Source: Thermoplasmata archaeon (GTDB lineage Archaea > Thermoplasmatota > Thermoplasmata > Lutacidiplasmatales > UBA184). Taken from it: a stretch of DNA of 37,761 nucleotides. The DNA lies in NCBI GenBank assembly GCA_030039715.1, contig JASHVA010000048.1, forward strand, positions 1-37,761, read 5' to 3'. Each line of letters begins with the position of its first letter. The first letter of the stretch is position 1. Position numbers and translations under genes: made by a program. Shown one piece after another: positions 28,800 to 37,582 of the stretch. The notes beneath the pieces are model-generated. The model worked only from the letters and a program-made list of their open reading frames with translations, was not told the DNA's origin and made no database searches.

Positions 28800-31694
28800 A
28801 TGGACCCCGAACGCGCGAAGCGCTGGCAGACGGCCTGGGCGCAGGCCGGCCTCTCCGTCGGTCGACGCGCGCCGGGGCGCGCGAAGTTCTACGCGCTCAT
28901 CGCCTACCCGGGTGCGAGCGGGTTCCTGCACGTCGGGCACCTGCGCTCGTACGCCTACGCGGACGCCCTCCACCGGTACCACCGCGCGCTCGGGGAGTCC
29001 GTGCTCTTTCCGTTCGGCCTGCACGCGTCGGGACTTCCGGCCGTGACGTGGGCTCGAAAGATCCGTGCGCGCGACCCGATCGTGGTGCGCACGCTCGAAG
29101 ACGCCGGCGTCCCGCCCGCGGTCTGGCCGGCGCTCGAGGAGCCCGAAGAGGCCGCACGATTCCTCGGCGACGAGTACCGCCGGCTCCTGCCGCAGCTCGG
29201 CGCGCTCGTCGACGATACGACCTACGTCACCACGATCGACGACGACTACCGCCGGTTCATCGGTTGGCAGATGCGCACGCTCGCCGCGGCGGGGGAGGTC
29301 GTGCAGGGGTCGTACTTCGCGTCGGTCTGCCCCGTCTGCGGCCCGGTCGCCGTGGACACGTCGGAGACCGACCTCGACAGCGGAGGCGATGCGGAGGTGG
29401 TGCGCTTCGTCCTCGTCCCGTTCGCGCTCGAGGACGGTCGGACCCTGCTCGCGGCCACCCTCCGGCCCGAGACCGTCTTCGGAGTCACCAACCTCTGGCT
29501 CGCCCCGGACGAGGAGCTCGCCGTCTGGCATCTCGGCAGCGCCGAATTTCTCGTGGCGAAGTCCGGCGCCGACCATCTCGTAGAGCAGCACGGAGGCCGC
29601 CTCGGGCACGCCGTCGCCGCATCGGAGCTCCTGGGTCGGTCGGTCCGGGTTCCCCTCGCCGACCGGTCGGTTCCGATCCTGTCGAGCGCGCTCGTCGACC
29701 CCGAGATCGGAACCGGCGTCGTGATGAGCGTGCCCGCCCACAGTCCGGCGGACGCCGCGGGACTGCGGGAGCTGCCCGCCGAGCAGCGCGCGGCCCTGGG
29801 CGCGCCGCCGGTACTGATCGAGATCTCGCGAGAGTCGGCGCTCACCGCGTCCGAGGAGGCCCTGGTGGACGGGGAAGGCACTCCCGCGGAGCGTGCCCTC
29901 GTGGCCACCGGTGTACGGTCCCTGGGCGACGTGAGGGCCCTGGAGGAGGCGACCGAGCGCCTCTACCGACTCGAGTTCGTCCGCGGCCGTCTCGTCGTCG
30001 GGCCGCTCGCCGGCCGGAGCGTGCGGGAGGCCCGCGAAGAGGTGGGGAAACGGCTTGCGGGTTCGGGCGGACCCGGGGAGCTGCAGGAGTTCTCGAAGCC
30101 GGTGATCTGTCGGAACGGGCACCGGGTCATCATCCGAAGAGTGCACGACCAGTGGTTCCTGCGGTACAGCGACCCGGAGTGGAAGGCCCGGACCCTGGCC
30201 GGCGTGGCGCGCCTCGCGACGTGGCCGCGGGAGTATGGTCGCGAGCTTCCCGGGATCGTCGAGTGGTTCGCGGACCGGCCCTGCGCGCGCAAGGGCCCGT
30301 GGCTCGGGACCCCGCTCCCCATGGACCCCGAGTGGGTCATCGAGCCGATCGCGGACTCCACGTTCTACATGGCCTACTACATCGTCCGCCGGTTCGTCCG
30401 CTCGGGCGCGCTCGCCCCGGTCCAGCTCACCGACGCGTTCTTCGATTACGTGTTCCGGGGCACCGGGCCGGGCGAACCGTCCGTGCCGCGCGCGCTCCTC
30501 GAGGAGGTCCGGCAGGAGTTCCTCTACTGGTACCCCCTCGACATCAACATGGGCGGACACGAGCACAAGAGCGTCCACTTCCCGGTCTTCCTCTACGCCC
30601 ATGCGCGGCTCCTCCCTCCCGAACTCGCTCCCCGCTCGATCTACGTGAACGGCTGGATCACCGGCCCGTCGGGTGGGAAGCTGTCCAAAAAGGAGGTCAC
30701 GCTCAAGGGGCTCATCCCGCCGATCCAGGGCGCGCTCGAGCGATGGGGTCCGGACGCGCTCCGCCTGTACTACGTCAGCGCCGCCTCCCCCTCGTCGGAC
30801 ATCGAGTGGAACTCGGGCCTCGTCGACGCCGCGCGGGAGCGGCTCGCCGAGATCGAACGATTGGTGCGGGAGAGCCGCGGCACCGGGAACGGGCCGCCGG
30901 AACTCGACGACTGGCTGCTGTCCCGGATGCACGGGATCGTCGCACGCGTGCGCGCCGGATTCGACGAGACCGACCTTCGCCCGGTGACCGAGGAAGTGTA
31001 CTTCGGCATCCCCGCGCTCTTGCGTCGGTACTACGCGCGCGGCGGCGCGGCCGGCGACGCCACCGACCGGGTCGGGCGGGCGTGGACGATCCTCCTTTCG
31101 CCGATCACCCCGCACGTCGCCGAGGAGGTCGGCGAGGGGAGGTTCCCGACCCTCGTGGCCCAACTCCCGTTCCCCTCCGCCGACGAGTTCCGGCCCGCCC
31201 CCGACGCCGAGGCCCGGGAGGCGTACCTCGACCGCGTCGAGGAGGACCTGCGGGCCGTGCTCCGGCCGGCTCAGGAGCGGCACGAACCGACCCCGACCGA
31301 GGCGATCTTCTACCTCGCCGAGCCGTGGAAGGCGCTCGTCGAAGCGTGGATGCGGGAATCGATCTCGGCCGGCGAGACTCCGACCGTTCGCGCGGTGATG
31401 CAGCGCGCCGAGGGCCATCCGGAGCTCGCCGCCTTCCGTCGCGAGATCCCGCGGTACGTGGAACGGGTGGCGCCGCTCCTCCGCTCGGAGCGACCGGACC
31501 CCGGCCCTCCCGTCGATGAGGCGGCGACCCTGCGATCGGCCGAGGGGTACCTCTCGCGTCGCCTCGGCTTCGGCTCCCTTCGCGTCCTACGCGAGAGCGA
31601 GGCGGCCCACGACGACCCCCGAAACCGGCGGGAGCGGTCCCGTCCGGGCCGGCCGGCCTTCTACCTCATCCGCCCGTCGGACGCGGCGGCCTAG
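28800..31694 (+). CDS. leuS: leucyl-tRNA synthetase (archaeal type)
   Basis: Class I synthetase that charges tRNA-Leu. The 964-residue product has the HIGH motif as HVGH (44-47) in PGASGFLHVGHLRSY, a zinc-knuckle-like CPVC (177-180), and the CP1 editing domain with TLRPETVFGVTNLW (220-233) and GTGVVMSVPAHSPAD, the archaeal/eukaryal version of the hydrolytic site. The KMSKS motif reads KLSKK (627-631) in SGGKLSKKEV. The anticodon-binding helical domain and the C-terminal domain follow; length is typical for archaeal LeuRS. The start ATG at 28800 is just downstream of a TATA-like element. Stop overlaps the end of dcd by 4 bases, tail to tail. IleRS and ValRS are unlikely because of the editing-domain pattern. 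Confidence 0.96.
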   Translation: MDPERAKRWQTAWAQAGLSVGRRAPGRAKFYALIAYPGASGFLHVGHLRSYAYADALHRYHRALGESVLFPFGLHASGLPAVTWARKIRARDPIVVRTLEDAGVPPAVWPALEEPEEAARFLGDEYRRLLPQLGALVDDTTYVTTIDDDYRRFIGWQMRTLAAAGEVVQGSYFASVCPVCGPVAVDTSETDLDSGGDAEVVRFVLVPFALEDGRTLLAATLRPETVFGVTNLWLAPDEELAVWHLGSAEFLVAKSGADHLVEQHGGRLGHAVAASELLGRSVRVPLADRSVPILSSALVDPEIGTGVVMSVPAHSPADAAGLRELPAEQRAALGAPPVLIEISRESALTASEEALVDGEGTPAERALVATGVRSLGDVRALEEATERLYRLEFVRGRLVVGPLAGRSVREAREEVGKRLAGSGGPGELQEFSKPVICRNGHRVIIRRVHDQWFLRYSDPEWKARTLAGVARLATWPREYGRELPGIVEWFADRPCARKGPWLGTPLPMDPEWVIEPIADSTFYMAYYIVRRFVRSGALAPVQLTDAFFDYVFRGTGPGEPSVPRALLEEVRQEFLYWYPLDINMGGHEHKSVHFPVFLYAHARLLPPELAPRSIYVNGWITGPSGGKLSKKEVTLKGLIPPIQGALERWGPDALRLYYVSAASPSSDIEWNSGLVDAARERLAEIERLVRESRGTGNGPPELDDWLLSRMHGIVARVRAGFDETDLRPVTEEVYFGIPALLRRYYARGGAAGDATDRVGRAWTILLSPITPHVAEEVGEGRFPTLVAQLPFPSADEFRPAPDAEAREAYLDRVEEDLRAVLRPAQERHEPTPTEAIFYLAEPWKALVEAWMRESISAGETPTVRAVMQRAEGHPELAAFRREIPRYVERVAPLLRSERPDPGPPVDEAATLRSAEGYLSRRLGFGSLRVLRESEAAHDDPRNRRERSRPGRPAFYLIRPSDAAA

Positions 31695-32257
31695 CGCGAA
31701 CTCCGTCGTGCGGCGCGTCGCTTCGGGAAATTGAGGTACATCCGGGACGGCGTCGGATGCGCCGACACGCGCCGGTACTTGGCGCTCGATTTGGCCGAGT
31801 AACTGCGCGCGACCGCTCCCGAGATCTCGAAGTAGATCAGCTGACCGACCGGCATCCCGGCGTAGATGCGGACCGGGAGCTTCACGCTCATCTCGAGCGT
31901 CCAGTAGTTGCAGAACCCCTCGTCCCCCTTGCCCGCCGTCGAGTGGATGTCGATCCCGAGGCGGCCGACGCTCGACTTCCCCTCGAGGAACGGAACGTAG
32001 CCGTGGGTCTCCGTGTACTCCTCGGTCACTCCGAGATACAGCTGACCGGGCACGAGCACGTACCCGTCCTTGGGGATCCGGAACTCCCGCACGGGGTTCG
32101 CCGCGCGCGCATCGAGCGCGCCGTCGCGGTAGATCGCGAGGTACGGGCCGAGATGGACGTCGTAGGAGTTGGTGCCGAGACAGTCCGGGCGGAACGGACG
32201 GATCACGATCCGGCCGCGTCGCATCTCGTCGCGGATCTTCGTGTCCGAGAGGATCAT
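31691..32257 (-). CDS. dcd: dCTP deaminase
   Basis: Deaminates dCTP to dUTP (some archaeal members also hydrolyse the product to dUMP). The 188-residue protein has ILSDTKIRDEM at the N-terminus, the trimer-interface motif LEGKSSVGRLGIDIH (91-105), and catalytic Glu122 in WTLEMSVKLP. PTPSRMYLNFPK near the C-terminus fits the family's nucleotide-covering tail. The active-site loop HSTAGKGDEGF (105-115) differs from E. coli Dcd, so mono- or bifunctional activity cannot be settled by eye. Start ATG at 32255-32257. Its TATA-like element GTTAAATAAG (32286-32295) lies in the 3' end of the MEMO gene, about 33 bases upstream. Overlaps leuS by 4 bases. Confidence 0.92.
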   Translation of the reverse strand: MILSDTKIRDEMRRGRIVIRPFRPDCLGTNSYDVHLGPYLAIYRDGALDARAANPVREFRIPKDGYVLVPGQLYLGVTEEYTETHGYVPFLEGKSSVGRLGIDIHSTAGKGDEGFCNYWTLEMSVKLPVRIYAGMPVGQLIYFEISGAVARSYSAKSSAKYRRVSAHPTPSRMYLNFPKRRAARRSSR

Positions 32258-32285
32258 GCCCGGCCGGCGGCGCCGAGCCGGCCCC

Positions 32286-32295
32286 CTTATTTAAC
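32286..32295 (-). promoter_or_regulatory. TATA box of dcd, overlapping the MEMO stop
   Basis: The minus strand reads GTTAAATAAG, a near-consensus TATA element about 33 bases before the dcd ATG. It includes the TAA stop of the upstream MEMO gene (32287-32289). Confidence 0.6.
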
Positions 32296-33153
32296 GGGCG
32301 GCGCGGGCGAGGACGGTGCGTCGATCGCGATCGCCGCGTATCCGACGACGTCGCGCATCGGCTCGGCCTCACCCGAGTGACCCCAGCGGAGCAGTCGCGC
32401 GGTCAGTCGCTCCTCCTCGAGAGCGCAGAGGAGCGCCGTCGTGGGCGCGACCCCGCACATCGAGATCTCGTTCTCGACGACGGTGTCGTAGAGGCGGCGG
32501 GCGTCGCCCGCCAGGATCGCTTCGATCGCCATTCGGTCGAGTCGCTCGGCGGTCGCCGACGGTACGTAGTGCGAGAAATCGGTGGAGGCGAGGAGCAGCA
32601 CGTCGCGGTCCTTCGTCGCCTCGTGCACGACCCGTCCGACGTCGCGCAGGAACTCGAAGCGGCCGAAGCGCACTTGGAGCGCGACGAACCGTGGCCGCGG
32701 CAGCACGTACTGCAGGAACGGCAGCTGCACCTCGATGGAGTGCTCGGCGGACTGGGCCTTCTCGTCGATCTCGAGGGGCGAGCGCGCGAGCGCGCGGACG
32801 AGTTCGTGGTCGACCTCCACCGGCCCGAGGGGCGTGAGCCAGGCCCGGTCCGAGAGCGCGGCCCCCCCGAGCCCGTGATGGTCCACGCCGAGCACGAGGA
32901 CCGTCTCGGGGGCGCGCTCCGCCGCGACCCGTGCGTAGACGTGGGCCGCGATCGGACCGGAGTACGGATAGCCGGCGTGCGGGACCACGGCCGCCCGGAG
33001 CGACCGCTGCGACAGACGGTGGCGCGGAGGGAGCTCCCCCGGCCCGCGGCGATCCCGGAAGCACGACTCGACCTGGCGGGCGAGCTCGGCACCGGTGCCG
33101 GCGTAGAACTGTCCCGCCACCGCGGGCGGCCGGGGAGCGCTCGCCAACGGCAC
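32287..33153 (-). CDS. MEMO1 family protein
   Basis: 288 residues related to the MEMO/extradiol-dioxygenase fold. Diagnostic motifs are the N-terminal RPPAVAGQFYAGTG, VVPHAGYPYSG (57-66, metal-type His59), GVDHHGLGG (89-97), AEHSIEVQLPFLQYVL and ISMCGVAPTTALL with the conserved cysteine. These correspond to the metal-site residues His49, His81 and Cys244 of human MEMO1. Its archaeal role is not established. No TM segment; cytoplasmic. Start is GTG at 33151-33153, one base after the HIT-protein stop, so the two are co-transcribed. The gene's final codons contain the dcd promoter. Confidence 0.93.
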   Translation of the reverse strand: MPLASAPRPPAVAGQFYAGTGAELARQVESCFRDRRGPGELPPRHRLSQRSLRAAVVPHAGYPYSGPIAAHVYARVAAERAPETVLVLGVDHHGLGGAALSDRAWLTPLGPVEVDHELVRALARSPLEIDEKAQSAEHSIEVQLPFLQYVLPRPRFVALQVRFGRFEFLRDVGRVVHEATKDRDVLLLASTDFSHYVPSATAERLDRMAIEAILAGDARRLYDTVVENEISMCGVAPTTALLCALEEERLTARLLRWGHSGEAEPMRDVVGYAAIAIDAPSSPAPPVK

Positions 33154-33154
33154 C

Positions 33155-33577
33155 TCACCGGGCGGAGAGCTCCGCGACGACGTTCCCCGCCTCGTCGTCG
33201 CCGAGCCGCTTGCGGCCGGTCGAGCGGAACGGGTTCGACTCCCCGTACCGGGGGATGAGGTGGAAGTGGAGGTGGAAGACGATCTGCCCGGCGGTCGCGC
33301 CCGCGTTGAGACCCACGTTGTAGTCGGGCGCGAGCCGCTCGGCGCGGCGGCACATCGTCTCGAGCGTGCGGAGGACGGCGGCGAGCTCCTCGGGAGCGTA
33401 ATCCGTGAGCCGCGCCCCGTGCCGCTTGGGGATGACGAGGGTGTGCCCGCGCGTGAGCGGGAAAAGGTCGAGAAACGCGACGGTCTGCTCGTCCTCGTAG
33501 ACCTTGTAGGCCGGCGCCCGACCGGCCACGATGTCGCAGAAGATGCACTTCTCGGCGGGGGCGGGGCCCGGGGTCAT
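33155..33577 (-). CDS. HIT family nucleotide hydrolase (Hint-like)
   Basis: 140-residue histidine-triad protein. The catalytic motif is HLHFH (102-106) in IVFHLHFHLIPRYG. Cys11 and Cys14 (KCIFCDIVAG) with the conserved His53 give the zinc site seen in Hint-branch proteins. The family hydrolyses AMP-lysine, AMP-linked or dinucleoside polyphosphate substrates. The start is ATG at 33575-33577, chosen because the TATA box at 33598-33606 is about 25 bases upstream and the in-frame sequence before it is low-complexity; the mRNA would be leaderless. Heads a two-gene unit with MEMO. Confidence 0.93.
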   Translation of the reverse strand: MTPGPAPAEKCIFCDIVAGRAPAYKVYEDEQTVAFLDLFPLTRGHTLVIPKRHGARLTDYAPEELAAVLRTLETMCRRAERLAPDYNVGLNAGATAGQIVFHLHFHLIPRYGESNPFRSTGRKRLGDDEAGNVVAELSAR

Positions 33578-33597
33578 TTTTTCCCCGACCGCCCCAC

Positions 33598-33606
33598 CGA
33601 ATAAAG
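33598..33606 (-). promoter_or_regulatory. TATA box of the HIT-MEMO operon
   Basis: The minus strand reads CCTTTATTC, centred 25 bases from the HIT-protein ATG. The gap 33578-33668 also holds a weaker CTCATTAG at 33638-33645, about 27 bases before the sedolisin ATG, on the plus strand. Confidence 0.5.
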
Positions 33607-33668
33607 GGGTGCGGTAGTGGCGCAGGGGTGAGTCGCCCTCATTAGGAGTGCGTGGTCTTCCCGGGGTA

Positions 33669-35987
33669 ATGCGCTCCACTGTCGCGGCGCTCGCGATGGT
33701 GGCCGCGGCGCTCGTCGTAGGGTCTTCCCTCGTTGCGGGCGGGGCCGCGGCCGCCCCCGCGGCCCGGGGACTGCCCCCGGTCGGGCTGGTGACCGACGCG
33801 GTACCGCTCCCGGTCGGTGCGGTCGCGGATCCGGTCCCTTCGGCGACCGAGCTCGAGATCTCGCTCACGCTCGCGTATCCCGACCCCGGCGGGCTGGAGT
33901 GGTACCTTTCCCAGGTCGAGAACCCGTCCTCGGTCCTCTATCGCGCGTACCTCACCCATTCCGAGTTCGAATCGACGTTCGCCCCGTCCTCCGACGCCGT
34001 GGGCACGGTCGTGCGGACCCTCGAAGGCGCGGGCGCGAGCGGAGTCACGGTCGCGCCGGACCGGCTCTCGGTCGTCGCGCGCCTATCCGCCGCGGGGGTC
34101 GATTCCCTCTTCGGGGTCCGCCTCGTCTACTACGCCACCGAGGACGGCGCCCGTCTGTACACGGCGCTCGGTCGGGTGACGATCCCGTCGCCGCTCGACG
34201 GGCTCGTCGCCGGGGTCTCGGGGCTCTCGAATTCCGCGGACCTGCGGCTCTCCCTCGACCTCGACGTCGGGGCCCTCACGAAGGTCGTGCCGCGTTCCGC
34301 GGGCGACGAGTTCTCCTACAACAATTCGACGGCGACCCAGTGGTTCGTCGGCTCGGACTTCACGCAGGCATTCCACGCGGACCAGCTGTTCCCCGGTAAC
34401 GGCAGCATGATCAATCCGATCAACGCGACGTACCCCACCGACGTCGCGATCGCCACGCTGCTCGCGAGCGGCTACAACCAGACCACGGGCAACAACACCC
34501 CGCCCTGGGACCCGGTCGTCGTGCGGACGTACCTCAACGACACGCTGCTCAACTCGAGTTCGCTCGACCGCTGGCCGATCTCGAACCTCACGGGCGTCCC
34601 GGTGAACATCTCGGGGGTGACGCCCCCGCTGCCGGGCTCCTTCGGCGACGTGAACGATAGCTCGCTCGACGAGTTCGAGAACTCGCTCGACCTCGAAATG
34701 GCCGGGAGCCTTGCCCCCGGGGCGCCGCTCTACAACTTCTACTTCGCCGGCAGTCTCCTCACGAGCGCCGTCAGCGACGCGGACGTCGCGTCGTTCTTCG
34801 ACCAGGACCTCGCGGCGGCGCTCTCCTACAACTACTCGCCCGCGCACCTCGGGGTCGTCTCGGCCTCCTTCGGGATCACCGACCTCAACGACTCGACGTG
34901 GAACGAGGAGCTCGAGGAGGCCGCCGTCACCGGCGTCACGGTCGTCGCGGCGAGCGGAGATCAGGGGAACGCCCCGAACAGTCTCACGGGCCGCGACAAC
35001 GGCCAGTGGCTCGTCTGGCCGGCGTCGGTCGCGTTCAACACCTCCGGCGTGCTGTCGGTCGGCGGCACCTCCTTCGAACTGTCCGGCACGCCGGTCGGCT
35101 GGGTGAACGCGACCTCGGTCTCCGTCGGCTACGACCCTTCGATCGGCAACCTCACGGACGTGAGCGCCTGGTGGAACACGCTCGGTGGGAAGGGCGATTA
35201 CACGGGGACCGAGGGAGGGGTGAGCGTCGTCTATCCCGAACCGAGCTGGCAGTTCGGCTCCGCCGCCCAGCCGAACATCGTCAACGCCACGATCAAGCAA
35301 GGAGCCGGAGCGCTCGGGCGCGCCGGGCCGGACGTCGCCTTCCCCGGCAACTCCACGATCGCCTTCGTGGAGGCGGACCAGTTCGGGAACATCTACGCGA
35401 GCCTCCTCCAGGGGACGAGCATCGCCTCCCCCGCGTTCGCCGGCCTCCTCGCGGACGTGATCGCCGCGGCGAACCATCGGTTCGGCTTCGTAGCCCCCGA
35501 GCTCTACCGCATCGCGAGCTACTTCGCGGCCCACCCGGGCGGGACGAACCCGTTCTACGACGTGACGAACGGCTCGAACTACGTCTTCTCGGCCGTCCCG
35601 GGCTGGGACGCCACCACCGGTTGGGGGATGCCGATCGGGCCGCTCCTCTACGCGGCGGACGCGACGCCGGCGATCCGCAACTACGTCTACACCGGTCCCA
35701 CACCGGGCCTCCCGACGAGCGCCCCGCCGCCCGCGGTGCCCTGGACCGAGATCTACATCATCTTCGGAGTGGGCGCGGTTGTGGCGATCGCGCTCGTCGT
35801 GATCATGGCCCGTCCCCAGCGCGGCGGAGGGCCGCCCCCTCCGCCGCCCCCGTACGCGGCCATGCCGCCTCCGCCGCCGGGCGCCTTCCCGACCGCGACG
35901 TACAACGGCCCGACGTTCCTCTGTCCGTACTGCGGGGCGATCCGACCGGCCGAGCCGGTGCGCTGTCCGCGCTGCGGCGCGCTCTGA
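33669..35987 (+). CDS. secreted, membrane-anchored sedolisin (S53 protease) with C-terminal zinc ribbon
   Basis: 772 residues. A signal peptide (MRSTVAALAMVAAALVVG...) is followed by a pro-kumamolisin-like propeptide (about 50-195) and a catalytic domain (about 215-670). Catalytic residues fit kumamolisin: Glu337 and Asp341, four apart in DEFENSLDLE; oxyanion Asp431 in ASGDQG; Ser584 in GTSIASPAFAG. A calcium-site-like DVTNGSNYVF and PGWDATTGWGMP end the domain. About 17 N-x-S/T sequons lie mostly after the propeptide. Then come a Pro-rich spacer, one TM helix (about 695-714), a Pro-rich stretch and a zinc ribbon with Cys752, Cys755, Cys766 and Cys769, which should be cytoplasmic. Sedolisins are acid-active, fitting an acidic habitat. 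Start chosen at 33669, where the signal peptide begins. Confidence 0.9.
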   Translation: MRSTVAALAMVAAALVVGSSLVAGGAAAAPAARGLPPVGLVTDAVPLPVGAVADPVPSATELEISLTLAYPDPGGLEWYLSQVENPSSVLYRAYLTHSEFESTFAPSSDAVGTVVRTLEGAGASGVTVAPDRLSVVARLSAAGVDSLFGVRLVYYATEDGARLYTALGRVTIPSPLDGLVAGVSGLSNSADLRLSLDLDVGALTKVVPRSAGDEFSYNNSTATQWFVGSDFTQAFHADQLFPGNGSMINPINATYPTDVAIATLLASGYNQTTGNNTPPWDPVVVRTYLNDTLLNSSSLDRWPISNLTGVPVNISGVTPPLPGSFGDVNDSSLDEFENSLDLEMAGSLAPGAPLYNFYFAGSLLTSAVSDADVASFFDQDLAAALSYNYSPAHLGVVSASFGITDLNDSTWNEELEEAAVTGVTVVAASGDQGNAPNSLTGRDNGQWLVWPASVAFNTSGVLSVGGTSFELSGTPVGWVNATSVSVGYDPSIGNLTDVSAWWNTLGGKGDYTGTEGGVSVVYPEPSWQFGSAAQPNIVNATIKQGAGALGRAGPDVAFPGNSTIAFVEADQFGNIYASLLQGTSIASPAFAGLLADVIAAANHRFGFVAPELYRIASYFAAHPGGTNPFYDVTNGSNYVFSAVPGWDATTGWGMPIGPLLYAADATPAIRNYVYTGPTPGLPTSAPPPAVPWTEIYIIFGVGAVVAIALVVIMARPQRGGGPPPPPPPYAAMPPPPPGAFPTATYNGPTFLCPYCGAIRPAEPVRCPRCGAL

Positions 35988-35990
35988 CGC

Positions 35991-36620
35991 TCAGCCGGCC
36001 GCGGGCGGCTCGACCGCGGGGGTCGGGGCGGCTTCGGCCGGCGCCGGCCCGGGAGGCTCGGGCGCGTCGACCGCGGCGGCGGCGGGCGTGGCTCCCGAGG
36101 GGGGCGGGACGCCGAGCTTCTGCTCGAGGTACCGTCGGATCTCCTCGGGCTTCGTCGACCCGATGCCGAAGTACTCCGCGAACCGCCGGGTCGTCGTGAG
36201 CTCGAGCGTGGCCCCCTTCGGCTCGGTGCGGACGAGCCCGACCGTGCGCAGGTGCTGGACCTCCTCGTAGGCGACGTCGCCGATCATGCGGACGAGATGG
36301 CTTTGGAGGAGCGGCTGATGGTACGCGACGAGCGTGAGCGCTTTCACCGTGCGCGGGGCGAGCTCCACCGGCGTCACCGAGTGGACCGTCGGCACGTAGC
36401 GCTCTTCGAGCTGGAGCGCGTACCGGTCGCCGACCCGTCGGACCTCGAGCGCCGATTGGCGGTTGCCGTACGTCTTCTCGAGCGTGCGCACCGCGCTCTG
36501 GACCGGCCGGTAGTCGGTCTGGCCGAGCGCGTCGGAGATCTCCTTCACGCTGAGCGGCTTACCGGCGGCGAACAGGACGGCCTCGACCTGGAAGACCAGG
36601 TCATCGAGTTTCGACGGCAT
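35991..36620 (-). CDS. scpB: segregation and condensation protein B (ScpB)
   Basis: Non-SMC subunit of the SMC-ScpA-ScpB condensin-like complex. The 209-residue protein has two winged-helix domains: DDLVFQVEAVLFAAGKPLSVKEISDALGQ (6-34) and RTVKALTLVAYHQPLLQSHLVRMIG, followed by VQHLRTVGLVRTEP and TTRRFAEYFGI, all diagnostic of ScpB. The last about 40 residues are a Pro/Ala-rich tail. Start is ATG at 36618-36620, two bases after the scpA stop, so it follows scpA in the operon. Ends 4 bases after the sedolisin stop, tail to tail. Confidence 0.95.
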   Translation of the reverse strand: MPSKLDDLVFQVEAVLFAAGKPLSVKEISDALGQTDYRPVQSAVRTLEKTYGNRQSALEVRRVGDRYALQLEERYVPTVHSVTPVELAPRTVKALTLVAYHQPLLQSHLVRMIGDVAYEEVQHLRTVGLVRTEPKGATLELTTTRRFAEYFGIGSTKPEEIRRYLEQKLGVPPPSGATPAAAAVDAPEPPGPAPAEAAPTPAVEPPAAG

Positions 36621-36622
36621 GC

Positions 36623-37582
36623 TTACGGTTCCTCCGCGACGACCTGCCGCTCGTCCGCGAGCCGGACGATCAGGACCGGGCTCGTCCCGAGCGACTCCTG
36701 ACGGAGGTCGATCGAGCGCTCGCGGGCGAGGAACAGGGCGGCGAGGAAGAGGGCGACCAACCGGTCGCGGCCGCTGAGCGGGTTCCAGAGGTCGAGGAGG
36801 GGGAACGGCTCGCCGATCGCGTGGCGGCGGGCCGCCTGCCACGTGTCCGCGAGGTCGTGCTCGGGAAGGTCTCCGTGGACGAGGACCTCGGGCGGAGCCC
36901 GCTGCTCCTCGCGCAGGCGTTCGCGCAGCTCCTGGATCCGGACGGCGCGGCGGGCGTCCGCCTCCGCCTCCCCGAACGCCTTGACGAGCTCGAGGAGCGA
37001 GACCGGCCGCGTCTCGGGGTGCCGGACCATCTCGAGGAGCGGGGGCCCTTCGACCGAGTCGAGCACGGCGGAGGTGACGTCGACCGCTTCGGGCGTTTCC
37101 AGGAGCGGAAGGTAGCCGTCGTCGAGCGGCGGGGCCTCGAGTTCGCCTCCCGCCGGCGCGGCCGCCGCCGGTTCCTGCCGGGCCTTGAGGAGCTCCTCGG
37201 ACTGGAGGTAGAGGATGCTCCAGGCCATGTAGACGAGCCGGCCGGCGATCGCGAAGTTGACGGCGCCGTCCGACTGGACCCGTTCGAGGTACGACTGCGT
37301 GAACTTGACGAGGTCGATCTCCCACGGGTCGAACTCCTCCTCCATCACGAGCTCGAAGAGGAGCGCCATCGCCTTCTGGAACGGGTCGGGGATGACGAGG
37401 TGGACCCCTTCCTTGAGCTCCTCCACGAGGGTGAGGTACCGCTCGAGCAGGGCCGAGGTGTCCTCCGTCTCCCCGAGCAGCGAGCGATGGAAGACGAGAT
37501 ACTGGAGCACCTTCTCGGCCGCTTCACGCGGCACCGCGTTCGCGGCGGAGATCGCGACGACCTCGCTCTCGGGCGTCGTCAT
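36623..37582 (-). CDS. scpA: segregation and condensation protein A (ScpA, kleisin)
   Basis: Kleisin subunit that bridges the SMC heads and binds ScpB. The 319-residue protein has the N-terminal helical domain that contacts the SMC neck (KAMALLFELVMEEEFDPWEIDLVKFTQSYLERV, about 69-101, then NFAIAGRLVYMAWSILYLQSEEL), a variable acidic middle, and the C-terminal winged helix (RDRLVALFLAALFLARERSIDLRQ). LFELVMEEEFDPWEIDL is close to bacterial ScpA. Start is ATG at 37580-37582, overlapping the smc stop in ATGA. Complete smc-scpA-scpB operons occur in some euryarchaea. Function by family is secure. Confidence 0.93.
   Translation of the reverse strand: MTTPESEVVAISAANAVPREAAEKVLQYLVFHRSLLGETEDTSALLERYLTLVEELKEGVHLVIPDPFQKAMALLFELVMEEEFDPWEIDLVKFTQSYLERVQSDGAVNFAIAGRLVYMAWSILYLQSEELLKARQEPAAAAPAGGELEAPPLDDGYLPLLETPEAVDVTSAVLDSVEGPPLLEMVRHPETRPVSLLELVKAFGEAEADARRAVRIQELRERLREEQRAPPEVLVHGDLPEHDLADTWQAARRHAIGEPFPLLDLWNPLSGRDRLVALFLAALFLARERSIDLRQESLGTSPVLIVRLADERQVVAEEP

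Noticed and set aside
28653..31418. 921-codon minus-strand frame antisense to leuS, and similar long frames at 18297-20675 and 23957-26347
   Set aside because: All lie opposite genes with unmistakable family motifs and have no recognisable domain.
33576..33583. T-run terminator on the plus strand
   Set aside because: No plus-strand gene ends upstream. The T-run is the antisense of the A-rich bases just before and in the HIT-protein start codon.
33578..33868. N-terminal extension of the HIT protein to 33868
   Set aside because: The added Ser/Thr/Ala-rich sequence overlaps the divergent sedolisin and crosses the TATA box; the conserved fold begins after the ATG at 33577.
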